NCBI GenBank assembly: GCA_002862745.1
Contig: PKDX01000017.1
Coordinates: 27,027 to 91,026, forward strand
DNA from: Bacteroidota bacterium
GTDB lineage: Bacteria > Bacteroidota > Bacteroidia > Chitinophagales > UBA8649
Direction of reading: 5' to 3'
DNA: 64,000 nt
Under the pieces are notes generated by a model. That model saw only the letters and a list, made by a program, of their open reading frames with translations. It was not told where the DNA came from and did no database searches. Shown piece after piece: positions 7,454 through 15,965 of this stretch (position 1 is its first letter; each line of letters begins with the position of its first letter). A program made the position numbers and the translations under genes.

Positions 7454-9133
7454 ATGAAGCGAACCCTTAGAAATATCTTAACGCTTGTGTTGTTCAACCT
7501 TGTTGCAACACCTATGTTTGCTGCTGACGATAGCGTGTCCAATGTTATTGTTTTTTCTTCTCTTGCCTTTGTCATTGTTCTCCTGATCTTTCTGGCGCTT
7601 ATAATGGGTGATCAGTCCATTCGTATGAGCCGCTCGACGCTTGCCAAGGATGAACAAGATCTTCCTCCATCATTTATCCCTTCGAAAAAAGAGATTTTTG
7701 GAATCAATGATGATCCAATAGCAGGTGATGCTAAAGTTCACGTCTTAGACCGAGGGCACGAGATTAAACTTGATGGGCGTGCTGATGTCACCTTGCAGCA
7801 TCCAGAAATCAAGTTAGTGAGTGTCCGTCCGACAGATTATGTAGGTATGCAGCCTATTCCAAAGATGTTAGTAGCAGAAGGTGATTCAGTGAAGATCGGT
7901 CAAAAACTTTTTCATGATCGTAAGCGAGATAGCTTCTTCTTTACTTCTCCTGTAGCGGGAAAAGTAAAAGAGATTCGCCGAGGAGCGAAGAGAGCAATTA
8001 CCGATGTAATTATCGAAGTATCTAAGCGAAACTCTTATGTTGACTTTGGTAGCGGTGATCCCAAATCAATGGATCGAGAAGGTGTGGTTGAAAAGCTTAT
8101 TGAAAGTGGTCTGTGGGTAAACTTTATCGAGCGACCATTTGGTATTGTGCCTAATCGAAGTACGCAACCAGACGCTATTTATATTTCAACATTTGATACG
8201 GCGCCTTTGGCACCGGATTACAACCAGATTCTTGCGTGGCAAGGGAAAGAAGGAAGAGCCCATTTCCAAAAAGGTTTAGACGCCTTAAATGTTCTTGCCC
8301 CTGAACAAGTTCATCTTGGACTTAATGCGGGTGAGCAACCTCATGCCGCGTTCACAGAAGCTAAAAATGCTACAAAGCACTGGTTTAAGGGAATTCATCC
8401 AGCAGGGAATCCTGGCGTTCAATTGCATCATGTTCGTCCGATTGGACCAAATGATAAAGTCTGGACTCTCCGTCCAGACGATGTAATTATGATAGGCCGT
8501 TTATTTGAAACCGGCAAATTGCACGCAAAACGCATTGTGGCGCTAACTGGCGATTGTCTCTCAGATAAAGCCTACATCGAGGTTCCTTCAGGATCTTCAA
8601 TCGGTGATCTAGTTAAGGATCGATTTGATTCCTACATGGCAACTGATGATCGCGATGCTGAAGAAAAGTCGGAAATAAGTTATCGTATGGTAAGTGGTAA
8701 TGTGTTATCGGGCTTGCAAATTGAGGGTGAGGGATTCCTCCGCAATGCTGATGCGCATGTCACTGTGCTCGAAGAAGGCGATAAGCATGAGATGTTTGGA
8801 TGGCTTCTGCCTTCCTACCCAAGGCCATCGATTAACCCAACGATTCCTTGGTCGTTGTTTTCCTTTATGACCTTTAAGGCCAACACCAATACCCATGGTG
8901 AGCGAAGAGCTTTCGTGGTGTCAGGCCAGTATGAATCGGTGATGCCTATGGATTTATATCCTCAGCACTTATTGAAGTCCATACTTGCAGAGGATTTTGA
9001 GAGTATTGAAGGTCTTGGAATCTACGAAGTCTTAGAAGAGGATTTAGCCTTGTGTGAATTCGTTTGCACGTCTAAGCAACCCGTACAAGAAACCCTACGT
9101 CAGGGATTGAATTTTATCATGTCCCAACGCTAA
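7454..9133 (+). CDS. nqrA: Na+-translocating NADH:quinone reductase subunit A, with membrane anchor
   Basis: Peripheral cytoplasmic subunit of the sodium-pumping NADH:ubiquinone/menaquinone oxidoreductase, which binds quinone. From about residue 95 the protein follows the NqrA fold (HEIKLDG, SVRPTDYVGMQP, SPVAGKVKEIRRG, LTGDCLSD, LPSYPRPSINPTIPWS). Normal NqrA has about 450 residues and no membrane helix. This one has 559, because about 95 residues are added at the N-terminus: a signal-peptide-like helix (MKRTLRNILTLVLFNLVA...FAA), then a second helix (VIVFSSLAFVIVLLIFLALIMG) and a charged linker. I chose the ATG at 7454 because the candidate -7 box lies at 7420-7427; another ATG is at 7430. 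First gene of nqrABCDEF-apbE. Confidence 0.93.
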   Translation: MKRTLRNILTLVLFNLVATPMFAADDSVSNVIVFSSLAFVIVLLIFLALIMGDQSIRMSRSTLAKDEQDLPPSFIPSKKEIFGINDDPIAGDAKVHVLDRGHEIKLDGRADVTLQHPEIKLVSVRPTDYVGMQPIPKMLVAEGDSVKIGQKLFHDRKRDSFFFTSPVAGKVKEIRRGAKRAITDVIIEVSKRNSYVDFGSGDPKSMDREGVVEKLIESGLWVNFIERPFGIVPNRSTQPDAIYISTFDTAPLAPDYNQILAWQGKEGRAHFQKGLDALNVLAPEQVHLGLNAGEQPHAAFTEAKNATKHWFKGIHPAGNPGVQLHHVRPIGPNDKVWTLRPDDVIMIGRLFETGKLHAKRIVALTGDCLSDKAYIEVPSGSSIGDLVKDRFDSYMATDDRDAEEKSEISYRMVSGNVLSGLQIEGEGFLRNADAHVTVLEEGDKHEMFGWLLPSYPRPSINPTIPWSLFSFMTFKANTNTHGERRAFVVSGQYESVMPMDLYPQHLLKSILAEDFESIEGLGIYEVLEEDLALCEFVCTSKQPVQETLRQGLNFIMSQR

Positions 9134-9142
9134 TAAGAGATT

Positions 9143-10498
9143 ATGAAATTGATTAGAAATTTTCTTGATCGTATTGAACCAGACAAAAAGTCAAGTCCCT
9201 TTCTTCATACCCTATGGGATGGTTTCGATACCTTTTTATATGCTCCTGCCTTAGTAACGAAAAATGGCGTACACATACGTGATGGAATGGACCTAAAACG
9301 GACCATGATTCACGTAGTGTTGGCTATGCAGCTTGCTTTTATTGCAGGAGTTGTTAATATCGGTCACCAACATTATACGGCCTTCGGGATGTATGGTGGT
9401 GCCTTCCAAGGAATTGGATGGAAATTTGCTTACGGCTTGCTGCAAATGCTACCTCTTATCATTGTAGTTCATGTTGTAGGATTAGGTATTGAATTCTTTT
9501 TTGCAGCGAAAAAAGGCCATTCTATTGAAGAAGGCTTTTTGGTGAGTGCCTTTTTGATTCCAATGATTATGCCTCCAGATGTTCCGCTCTGGATGGTAGC
9601 TATCGCCACAGCTTTTGCTGTTATCGTAGCGAAAGAGGCCTTTGGGGGTACGGGAATGAATATTTTGAATATTGCGTTAACAGCAAGGGTCTTTGTATTC
9701 TTTGCTTATCCTTCAGAAATTTCAGGTGAGATTTGTTGGATATCGTACGATTATAATGTCTTGCACAGCCTGTTAGGTATTAAAGCGCATACCGTTGATT
9801 ATTTGGCCAATCTTCCCAATGGTGGAGTAGCCTTTGATTCGATGTTCGATGAAGCGGGGCAGTTTATGGCGAATTCATCCGTATTGATCGATGGATGGTC
9901 AGGTGCAACTCCTTTAGGCTTAGCGGCAAATGGCGGTTGGTCTGCCGTGCAGGAAGCGAGTTATACGATTATTGACCCTGTAACGAACAAGGCAGAAGTC
10001 TTTCAACAGTACTCAACGACTAATTTATTATTGGGTGTAATGCCTGGTTCTATTGGCGAAATGAATAAACTTGCTGTCATTGCAGGAGCGCTCATCCTCG
10101 CAGTATCGGGCATTGGTAGTTGGAGAATCATGCTATCCATGGTCTTAGGAGCAGTCGCGGTGGCTATTCTCATGAATATCCTAGGTGAGACACTTTATCC
10201 GAATCAGGATCATTTCATTAAAGTGCCTTGGTACTATCAGTTGTTTATGGGAAGCTTCTTGTTTGCCATGGCCTTTATGGCAACCGATCCGGTAACAGCA
10301 AGTGGTACAGACTTAGGTAAGTTATTTTATGGATTCGGTATCGGAGCTGTGGGGATGGTAGTCCGTGTGCTTAATCCAGCCTATCCTGAAGGATGGATGT
10401 TGGCCATTCTATTTATGAATGTTTTCGCGCCACTCATCGATTACTTCGTATTACAATCAAACATCAAAAGAAGAGAAGCTCGTGTCCAAGTTCAATAA
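9143..10498 (+). CDS. nqrB: Na+-NQR subunit B
   Basis: Integral membrane subunit of Na+-NQR that carries covalent FMN and riboflavin and forms much of the sodium path. The 451 residues hold about ten membrane helices. The flavinylation motif is S-G-A-T in GWSGATPLG, with the FMN-accepting Thr at about residue 256. The segment around residues 205-300 between helices is long for the family. It starts 9 bases after nqrA. Its last 17 bases overlap the GTG start of nqrC. ApbE, encoded at the end of the operon, would attach the FMN. Confidence 0.97.
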   Translation: MKLIRNFLDRIEPDKKSSPFLHTLWDGFDTFLYAPALVTKNGVHIRDGMDLKRTMIHVVLAMQLAFIAGVVNIGHQHYTAFGMYGGAFQGIGWKFAYGLLQMLPLIIVVHVVGLGIEFFFAAKKGHSIEEGFLVSAFLIPMIMPPDVPLWMVAIATAFAVIVAKEAFGGTGMNILNIALTARVFVFFAYPSEISGEICWISYDYNVLHSLLGIKAHTVDYLANLPNGGVAFDSMFDEAGQFMANSSVLIDGWSGATPLGLAANGGWSAVQEASYTIIDPVTNKAEVFQQYSTTNLLLGVMPGSIGEMNKLAVIAGALILAVSGIGSWRIMLSMVLGAVAVAILMNILGETLYPNQDHFIKVPWYYQLFMGSFLFAMAFMATDPVTASGTDLGKLFYGFGIGAVGMVVRVLNPAYPEGWMLAILFMNVFAPLIDYFVLQSNIKRREARVQVQ

Positions 10499-11210
10499 AG
10501 ATTCCAATGTATACACCATAGGCTTTCTAGCGGTTTTAGCCTTGGTGGTCGCCCTCGTGCTCGGTGTGCTTAGTCAATCCCTCAAGCCGTTGTCTGATGC
10601 TAATATCAAGTTAGATACTCGCAAGAAGATTCTTATGTCTTGTGTGAGTGATCCTAATATGGTAGCAAACAAAGATGAAGCATGGATTAACGGTACCTAT
10701 GAAAACTCAATTTCAGGTATTCTCATCGACGTGAACGGCGATACAGTAGCTGATGTGGTTCCTGAAGGTTCGTATGATTTCCGAAATGAGGTAAAGAATA
10801 AGGGAGAAGAGCGTCAAATTCCAATCTACTCCTACACTGATGAGAAGGATTCTACCTATTATATCCTTCAGATGATCGGTATGGGGCTATGGGACGAAAT
10901 CAACGGTTATCTCTGTATTGGTTCCGATTGGAATACAATCAAAGGAGTTGCATTCGACCACAAAGGAGAAACACCAGGTCTTGGCGCAGAGTTGGTTAAG
11001 CCATGGTTTACGAATCAATTTATCAATAAGAAACTTTTTGACGACGAAGGGAATTATGCCTTCAAAGTATACAAAGCTGGAAAATACACATCTGGTGAGA
11101 ATGGCGTGGACGGTATGTCTGGTGCCACGTTAACCACTGAAGGCGTCGATATGATGGTACAAGCAACCGTAGAGATGTACGCCTCTAAATTCAACCCTGT
11201 AAACCTTTAA
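10482..11210 (+). CDS. nqrC: Na+-NQR subunit C
   Basis: Periplasm-facing flavoprotein subunit of Na+-NQR, anchored by one N-terminal helix (VYTIGFLAVLALVVALVLGVLS). The covalent FMN site is D-G-M-S-G-A-T-L-T, with the acceptor Thr at residue 216. I place the start at the GTG at 10482, inside nqrB: it gives the family's usual N-terminus and length (242 residues) and has an AAGAGAAG purine run upstream. The longer frame from 10419 adds residues that only restate nqrB in another frame. nqrD begins 2 bases after the stop. Confidence 0.95.
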   Translation: MSKFNKDSNVYTIGFLAVLALVVALVLGVLSQSLKPLSDANIKLDTRKKILMSCVSDPNMVANKDEAWINGTYENSISGILIDVNGDTVADVVPEGSYDFRNEVKNKGEERQIPIYSYTDEKDSTYYILQMIGMGLWDEINGYLCIGSDWNTIKGVAFDHKGETPGLGAELVKPWFTNQFINKKLFDDEGNYAFKVYKAGKYTSGENGVDGMSGATLTTEGVDMMVQATVEMYASKFNPVNL

Positions 11211-11212
11211 TT

Positions 11213-11866
11213 ATGGCAGAAGTAGCATCAAGAAAGCCTTTGTTAAGCAAGCAGGATCGAAAATTAGTATCCGATCCATTAAATGATAACAACCCAATTA
11301 CTGTTCAGGTACTCGGTGTCTGTTCTGCGCTTGCTGTAACATCTAATCTGGCAAATTCGATTGTAATGGCCGTTGCAGTAATTCTGGTAACAGCAGCTGC
11401 TAATATTACGATTTCCTCAATTCGGAACTTTATCCCAACGCGCGTTCGGATGATTGTACAACTTGTTGTAATTGCCGCATTGGTGATTGCGGTGCGTGAA
11501 GCACTTCAAGCTTTTGCCTTTCCGGTCTACAAAGAATTAGCGGTATATGTTGGCCTAATCATTACCAACTGTATTGTAATGGGACGCCTTGAGGCCTTTG
11601 CTATGGCCAATCGCCCATTTCCTGCTTTACTTGATGGTATAGGTAATGGCTTAGGATATGGTGTTATTCTGATTGCTGTAGGGTTTTTTAGAGAGCTTTT
11701 CGGCGCAGGAAAACTACTCGGGTATGAGGTTATTCCAAGTGCGGTCTATGATTTTGGCTACACAGACAATGGAATCATGATTTTACCGATTGCTTCAATC
11801 TTTCTCATTGGAATCTTTATTTGGGTGCAGAGAAGCTTTAATAAGGACCTAATTGACATTTCTTAA
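11213..11866 (+). CDS. nqrD: Na+-NQR subunit D
   Basis: Six-helix membrane subunit. With NqrE it forms an inverted-repeat pair that holds an intramembrane iron-sulfur centre. The two conserved Cys are visible in V-L-G-V-C-S-A-L and I-I-T-N-C-I-V-M-G-R. The 217-residue length is normal. Typical motifs are P-F-P-A-L-L-D-G-I-G-N-G-L-G-Y-G and the E-L-F-G-A-G-K-L-L-G loop. It sits between nqrC and nqrE with spacers of 2 and 9 bases. Confidence 0.97.
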   Translation: MAEVASRKPLLSKQDRKLVSDPLNDNNPITVQVLGVCSALAVTSNLANSIVMAVAVILVTAAANITISSIRNFIPTRVRMIVQLVVIAALVIAVREALQAFAFPVYKELAVYVGLIITNCIVMGRLEAFAMANRPFPALLDGIGNGLGYGVILIAVGFFRELFGAGKLLGYEVIPSAVYDFGYTDNGIMILPIASIFLIGIFIWVQRSFNKDLIDIS

Positions 11867-11875
11867 ACCGGACCT

Positions 11876-12451
11876 ATGGATTTGATTAACATTTTTATAA
11901 AAGCGGCCTTTGTCGAAAACATGGTACTCATATACTTTCTTGGTATGTGTTCATTTCTCGCGGTGTCCAAGACAGTAAAGACTGCGCTTGGGCTTGGTGC
12001 TGCAGTAGTTTTTGTTTTAGGAATTACGGCTCCAATTAATTGGCTTATTCGAGAATACATCCTTGTACCTAATGAGTTGCTATTCCTTGATTTGATTGTC
12101 TATATCGCAGTTATTGCCTCAATGGTGCAGATCGTTGAGATGGTCGTTGAGAAGTTCTCTCCTTCGCTCTACATGGCGCTCGGTATCTTCTTGCCGCTTA
12201 TCACGGTAAACTGCTCTATTCTTGGGGGAACGTTGTTTATGATTACCAAAGAATACAATCTTGTGGAGAGCACCGTGTTTGGCATCGGTTCTGGTTTTGG
12301 TTTTTTCCTTGCCATCATCGCACTAGCGGCAATCCGAGAGAAAATTAAGTATTCAGCGGTTCCACCAGCACTTCGCGGACTTGGAATGGCTTTTATTATT
12401 ACAGGACTTATGGGCTTAGCTTTTATGAGCCTAATGGGATTAAAACTCTAA
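11876..12451 (+). CDS. nqrE: Na+-NQR subunit E
   Basis: Six-helix membrane subunit homologous to NqrD. Its Cys in [11 protein letters not shown] and in [11 protein letters not shown] supply the other two ligands of the shared iron-sulfur centre. The 191 residues match the family, and the N-E-L-L-F-L-D loop and the A-I-R-E-K-I end are typical. Spacing to nqrF is 13 bases. Confidence 0.97.
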   Translation: MDLINIFIKAAFVENMVLIYFLGMCSFLAVSKTVKTALGLGAAVVFVLGITAPINWLIREYILVPNELLFLDLIVYIAVIASMVQIVEMVVEKFSPSLYMALGIFLPLITVNCSILGGTLFMITKEYNLVESTVFGIGSGFGFFLAIIALAAIREKIKYSAVPPALRGLGMAFIITGLMGLAFMSLMGLKL

Positions 12452-12464
12452 AATCTAACTAACT

Positions 12465-13793
12465 ATGACCTATATGTTGGCAATGAATATTGGAAATCTT
12501 ATGATGGGGGTCGTCCTTTTTGCAGCGATCCTTTTTGCTCTCGCGGGAATCCTACTATACCTTAAATCGGTATTGATCCCTGCAGGTAATGTTAAGATTA
12601 TTGTAAATGGTGATACAGAGAACCCAATTGAGGTTGCTCCAGGTGCATCACTGTTAACGGCACTTTCTACGAAGAACATTTTTCTTCCTTCTGCATGTGG
12701 AGGGGGAGGAACCTGTGCGATGTGTACCTGCCAGGTATCAGAAGGGGGAGGAGATATCTTACCTACGGAGCTAAACCACATTAGCAGAAAAGATGCGAAA
12801 GATAACTGGCGCTTGAGTTGCCAGGTCAAGGTTAAAAATGATATGGAGGTGCATGTTCCTGAGGAGATCTTCGGAATTAAGAAGTGGGAATGTGAAGTGG
12901 TGTCAAACTATAACGTATCATCCTTTATCAAAGAATTTGTGGTGAAACTTCCAGAAGGGGACAGCCTAGACTTCGAAGCGGGTGGTTATATCCAAATTGA
13001 TGTACCTGAAATGGTAGTGGATTACAAGGATATTGATATTGCAGCCCACCCAGACCACCATGGGGATGATCTTATGAAGTTCCAAGAGGAGTGGGATAAG
13101 TTTGGATTATGGCAGTTCAAGATGGTCAATGATGAGCCTATTTTTCGTGCATACTCTATGGCTAACCACCCAGCAGAAGGAAATATCATCATGCTAACAA
13201 TACGTGTAGCCACACCACCATGGGATCGAAAGGCCAATAAGTGGATGGATGTTAATCCAGGGATCTGTTCAAGCTATGTCTTCGGATGCAAGCCAGGCGA
13301 CAAGGTGACGATATCTGGACCTTATGGTGAGTTCTTTATCAAAGAGACTGATCGTGAAATGCTGTACATCGGTGGTGGAGCGGGTATGGCTCCAATGCGC
13401 TCTCACTTATTCCATTTATTCCACACCTTGAATACAGGTCGTAAAGTAAATTACTGGTACGGTGGTCGTTCAAAAAGAGAGTTATTCTATATCGATGACT
13501 TTAGACAAATTGAGAAGAAGTTTCCAAACTTCAAATTCCATATTGCCCTTAGTGAGCCTTTAGAAGAGGATAACTGGGTAACCAAGGAAGATGTTAATGA
13601 CACGAAGGGAGATGGATTTATTGGATTTGTTCACCAATGTGTTATTGATCAATACCTTAGTAAGCACGAGGAGCCAGAGGAAATCGAAGTGTATTTCTGT
13701 GGACCACCGCTTATGAACCAAGCCGTCATCAAAATGTGTGATGATTGGGGCATTCCAGAGGACCAAGTAGCCTTTGACGATTTCGGAGGATAG
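12465..13793 (+). CDS. nqrF: Na+-NQR subunit F, NADH-oxidising flavoprotein
   Basis: Entry point for electrons: oxidises NADH through FAD and a [2Fe-2S] centre. One N-terminal helix (about 9-35) anchors it. A ferredoxin-like domain follows with Cys78, Cys84, Cys87 and Cys119 (pattern C-x5-C-x2-C...C). Then come the FAD-binding domain (R-A-Y-S-M-A-N at about 230) and the NADH-binding domain ([18 protein letters not shown]-terminal D-D-F-G-G). At 442 residues it is slightly longer than typical. apbE starts 9 bases later. Confidence 0.97.
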   Translation: MTYMLAMNIGNLMMGVVLFAAILFALAGILLYLKSVLIPAGNVKIIVNGDTENPIEVAPGASLLTALSTKNIFLPSACGGGGTCAMCTCQVSEGGGDILPTELNHISRKDAKDNWRLSCQVKVKNDMEVHVPEEIFGIKKWECEVVSNYNVSSFIKEFVVKLPEGDSLDFEAGGYIQIDVPEMVVDYKDIDIAAHPDHHGDDLMKFQEEWDKFGLWQFKMVNDEPIFRAYSMANHPAEGNIIMLTIRVATPPWDRKANKWMDVNPGICSSYVFGCKPGDKVTISGPYGEFFIKETDREMLYIGGGAGMAPMRSHLFHLFHTLNTGRKVNYWYGGRSKRELFYIDDFRQIEKKFPNFKFHIALSEPLEEDNWVTKEDVNDTKGDGFIGFVHQCVIDQYLSKHEEPEEIEVYFCGPPLMNQAVIKMCDDWGIPEDQVAFDDFGG

Positions 13794-13802
13794 ATAGTTC
13801 AA

Positions 13803-14843
13803 ATGAACTTATTACGTCTTGTAAACATCTTATGTTTTTTAGGCATTACGCTGCTCACACAGTGTATTACGCATGTTGAGGAAAATACAAGTGCAACATG
13901 GACTTATACCTTCCCTACGATGGGTACAATGGGGTATGTTAGTATAGCCTTAGATTCTATTGAAGATGTAGACACTATAGCTATCATTGATGCTATTCAG
14001 GCGGAACTACAGGCCATCAATGAATCGGTTAATACATGGGATCCTACTTCCTACCTTAGCCGGTATAATGCGGGTGATACTTCATTACATCCTTTTAAGG
14101 ATAAGGAATACGTTCTGATAGATAACATCCTAGCTAGCAAACGCTTTCACAAATTATCCTTTGGAGCATTTAATCCGGCAGTAATGGACTTAGTGTCTTT
14201 TTACAAGGAGCGTGATGTCCATGAATTGCTGAGTGACGAAGAGCAGTTTATAGTAGATTCGATAGTTGAGGCAATTGCTAATTTTCCAATGATTTTTGAA
14301 CATCAAGGCGATGTTTTTCTTCCGTTAGATTTTTCGGCTATAGCCAAAGGCTATGGGGTAGATGCGATTGCCGGAGCGCTTAATACCCTAGGAATCGAAA
14401 ACTACCTGGTTGAAGTAGGGGGTGAAGTGGTCACTAAAGGGTTCAATGATCGGAATGCGCAATGGGTGCTCGGCATTGAGACGCCGAATACTTCTCTGGC
14501 AACCGATATCTATGCTAAAGTGTCGCTTAGCAACTTTGCCATGGCTACTTCTGGGAATTACCACAATTACAGAGAAGGAGATGATGGTAGCAAATGGGTA
14601 CACATTATAGATCCAAGGGATGGCAAAAACAAACAAACTGCCTTGCTTAGTGCTACGATTGTGGCTAGAGACTGTATGACAGCTGACGCACTAGCTACTG
14701 CGAGCATGGTGCTTGGTGAGAAGGATGCACTCAACATGGTTGAGCAACTTCCCAATACAGAGGTCTTGCTAATCCTTTCTGCTCCGAATGGACAATATCG
14801 AACGGTAATGTCTTCAGGTTTTGAGAGCTTCTTGGCCGATTGA
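13803..14843 (+). CDS. apbE: FAD:protein FMN transferase
   Basis: Transfers FMN from FAD to the Thr of the S-G-A-T motifs of NqrB and NqrC in the periplasm. Family motifs are T-M-G-T-M-G near residue 40, F-S-A-I-A-K-G-Y-G-V-D, E-V-G-G-E-V, T-S-G-N-Y-H-N-Y and H-I-I-D-P-R-D-G. A hydrophobic N-terminus ends in LLTQC, which could be a lipidation site, although Gln before the Cys is atypical. The gene closes the nqrABCDEF-apbE operon and supplies its flavin maturation factor. 346 residues, normal length. Confidence 0.95.
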   Translation: MNLLRLVNILCFLGITLLTQCITHVEENTSATWTYTFPTMGTMGYVSIALDSIEDVDTIAIIDAIQAELQAINESVNTWDPTSYLSRYNAGDTSLHPFKDKEYVLIDNILASKRFHKLSFGAFNPAVMDLVSFYKERDVHELLSDEEQFIVDSIVEAIANFPMIFEHQGDVFLPLDFSAIAKGYGVDAIAGALNTLGIENYLVEVGGEVVTKGFNDRNAQWVLGIETPNTSLATDIYAKVSLSNFAMATSGNYHNYREGDDGSKWVHIIDPRDGKNKQTALLSATIVARDCMTADALATASMVLGEKDALNMVEQLPNTEVLLILSAPNGQYRTVMSSGFESFLAD

Positions 14844-14851
14844 CTTAGGCC

Positions 14852-15067
14852 TCAGCCAATTTTTGGAAGCGTACTTTCTTCAGGATTATCACAGTCTTCT
14901 GGCGTTTTGCCGCAGAGTGTGCATTCACCAAGTTCATTGCGAAGCATAGGGTTGTTTGAAGCACATCCTCCTCGAAACTCTCCATTCTTTTGAAAAACGA
15001 TGCGTATAGCCATTCCAAAGATTACTAAGGATAGGACAAGGAAACTCCCTATGATTGTTTGTAACAT
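14852..15067 (-). CDS. nqrM: NqrM-like Na+-NQR maturation protein
   Basis: A 71-residue protein with one N-terminal helix (TIIGSFLVLSLVIFGMAIRIVF) and a Cys-rich tail: G-G-C-A-S-N-N-P-M, E-C-T-L-C-G-K-T-P-E-D-C-D-N-P. NqrM (DUF539) is a small one-helix, Cys-rich protein needed to deliver iron to NqrD/NqrE in Vibrio. Size, topology, clustered Cys and position beside the nqr operon all fit. Unlike in Vibrio, it is on the opposite strand, with its stop 9 bases from the apbE stop, so it is transcribed separately. The family call is from pattern memory. Confidence 0.75.
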   Translation of the reverse strand: MLQTIIGSFLVLSLVIFGMAIRIVFQKNGEFRGGCASNNPMLRNELGECTLCGKTPEDCDNPEESTLPKIG

Positions 15068-15128
15068 AGGACGAAGTTAAGGGCTTTCAACATATATCTT
15101 TCCTAGTATTGAGTAAAATACACTACGG

Positions 15129-15947
15129 ATGCAGGATAAGGCTAAGGCGTTTTTGCGATTACTTGAGATAATGGACGATTTAAGGGCTCAATGTCCTTGG
15201 GACATGAAGCAGACTAAAGAAAGTCTGCGATTACTTACCATAGAAGAAACCTATGAGTTAAGCGATGCGATTCTAAAGAACGATTTACAGGCTGTTAAAG
15301 AAGAGTTAGGAGATCTAATGCTCCATATGGTGTTTTACAGCAAAATAGGTGAGGAGGAAAAGGCCTTTGACGTAGCTGACGTGCTTCACGCTGTATGCGA
15401 TAAACTCATTCGTAGGCATCCACATATCTATGGAGATGTTACCGTGGACGGAGAAGAGGACGTAAAGGCCAATTGGGAAGATATTAAACGGAAAGAAAAG
15501 CTTGCCAAAGGGGAGGAAGGCTCAGACAACAGGGTCAAATCAGTCTTAGCTGGAGTTCCTGATGCCATGCCATCCTTGATAAAAGCATATCGCTTACAGG
15601 AAAAAACCGCTCAATTTGGTTTTGAATGGGATGAAATAGCCGAGGTAAAAGCTAAGGTAGAGGAAGAATTATCCGAGCTTGACGAAGCGATTCGAATGGG
15701 TATACAAGAAGATGTCGAGGCCGAGTATGGCGATGTTCTTTTTGCCTTGGTGAATTATAGCAGGTACTTGAAGCTTGATCCTGAGGCAGCGCTTGAACAA
15801 AGCAACCGAAAGTTTAAGCATCGCTTTCAATACATAGAAGAGCAAGCCCAATTGCAAAGCAAAGATCTAAAGGATATGACGCTGGCAGAAATGGATGCTC
15901 TCTGGAATGAGGCAAAAAAAAAGGCGGTCAACACGGACCGCCTTTAA
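15129..15947 (+). CDS. mazG: nucleoside triphosphate pyrophosphohydrolase MazG
   Basis: Hydrolyses (d)NTPs to monophosphates and pyrophosphate. The 272 residues contain two MazG domains. The first has E-E-T-Y-E-L and E-E-L-G-D-L-M-L-H, the metal-binding EExxE...ExxD arrangement. The second has E-E-E-L-S-E-L-D-E-A and E-Y-G-D-V-L-F-A-L. R-A-Q-C-P-W-D at the N-terminus is a family hallmark. The last codons and stop lie inside the terminator stem at 15914-15945. Confidence 0.94.
   Translation: MQDKAKAFLRLLEIMDDLRAQCPWDMKQTKESLRLLTIEETYELSDAILKNDLQAVKEELGDLMLHMVFYSKIGEEEKAFDVADVLHAVCDKLIRRHPHIYGDVTVDGEEDVKANWEDIKRKEKLAKGEEGSDNRVKSVLAGVPDAMPSLIKAYRLQEKTAQFGFEWDEIAEVKAKVEEELSELDEAIRMGIQEDVEAEYGDVLFALVNYSRYLKLDPEAALEQSNRKFKHRFQYIEEQAQLQSKDLKDMTLAEMDALWNEAKKKAVNTDRL
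15914..15945 (-). terminator. terminator between convergent mazG and fasciclin genes
   Basis: A 10-base-pair stem AAAGGCGGTC / GACCGCCTTT with a 6-base loop. The A-run at 15914-15922 reads as a T-tract on the minus strand, so it is a canonical rho-independent terminator for the fasciclin gene. It may also act weakly for mazG, whose stop codon lies at the stem's end. Confidence 0.8.
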
Positions 15948-15965
15948 AGTTATTGTGTGATTGGA

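Noticed and set aside
10419..10481. nqrC starting at the ATG at 10419
   Set aside because: These 21 codons lie in the coding end of nqrB and encode no membrane or NqrC-like sequence; GTG at 10482 gives the family N-terminus.
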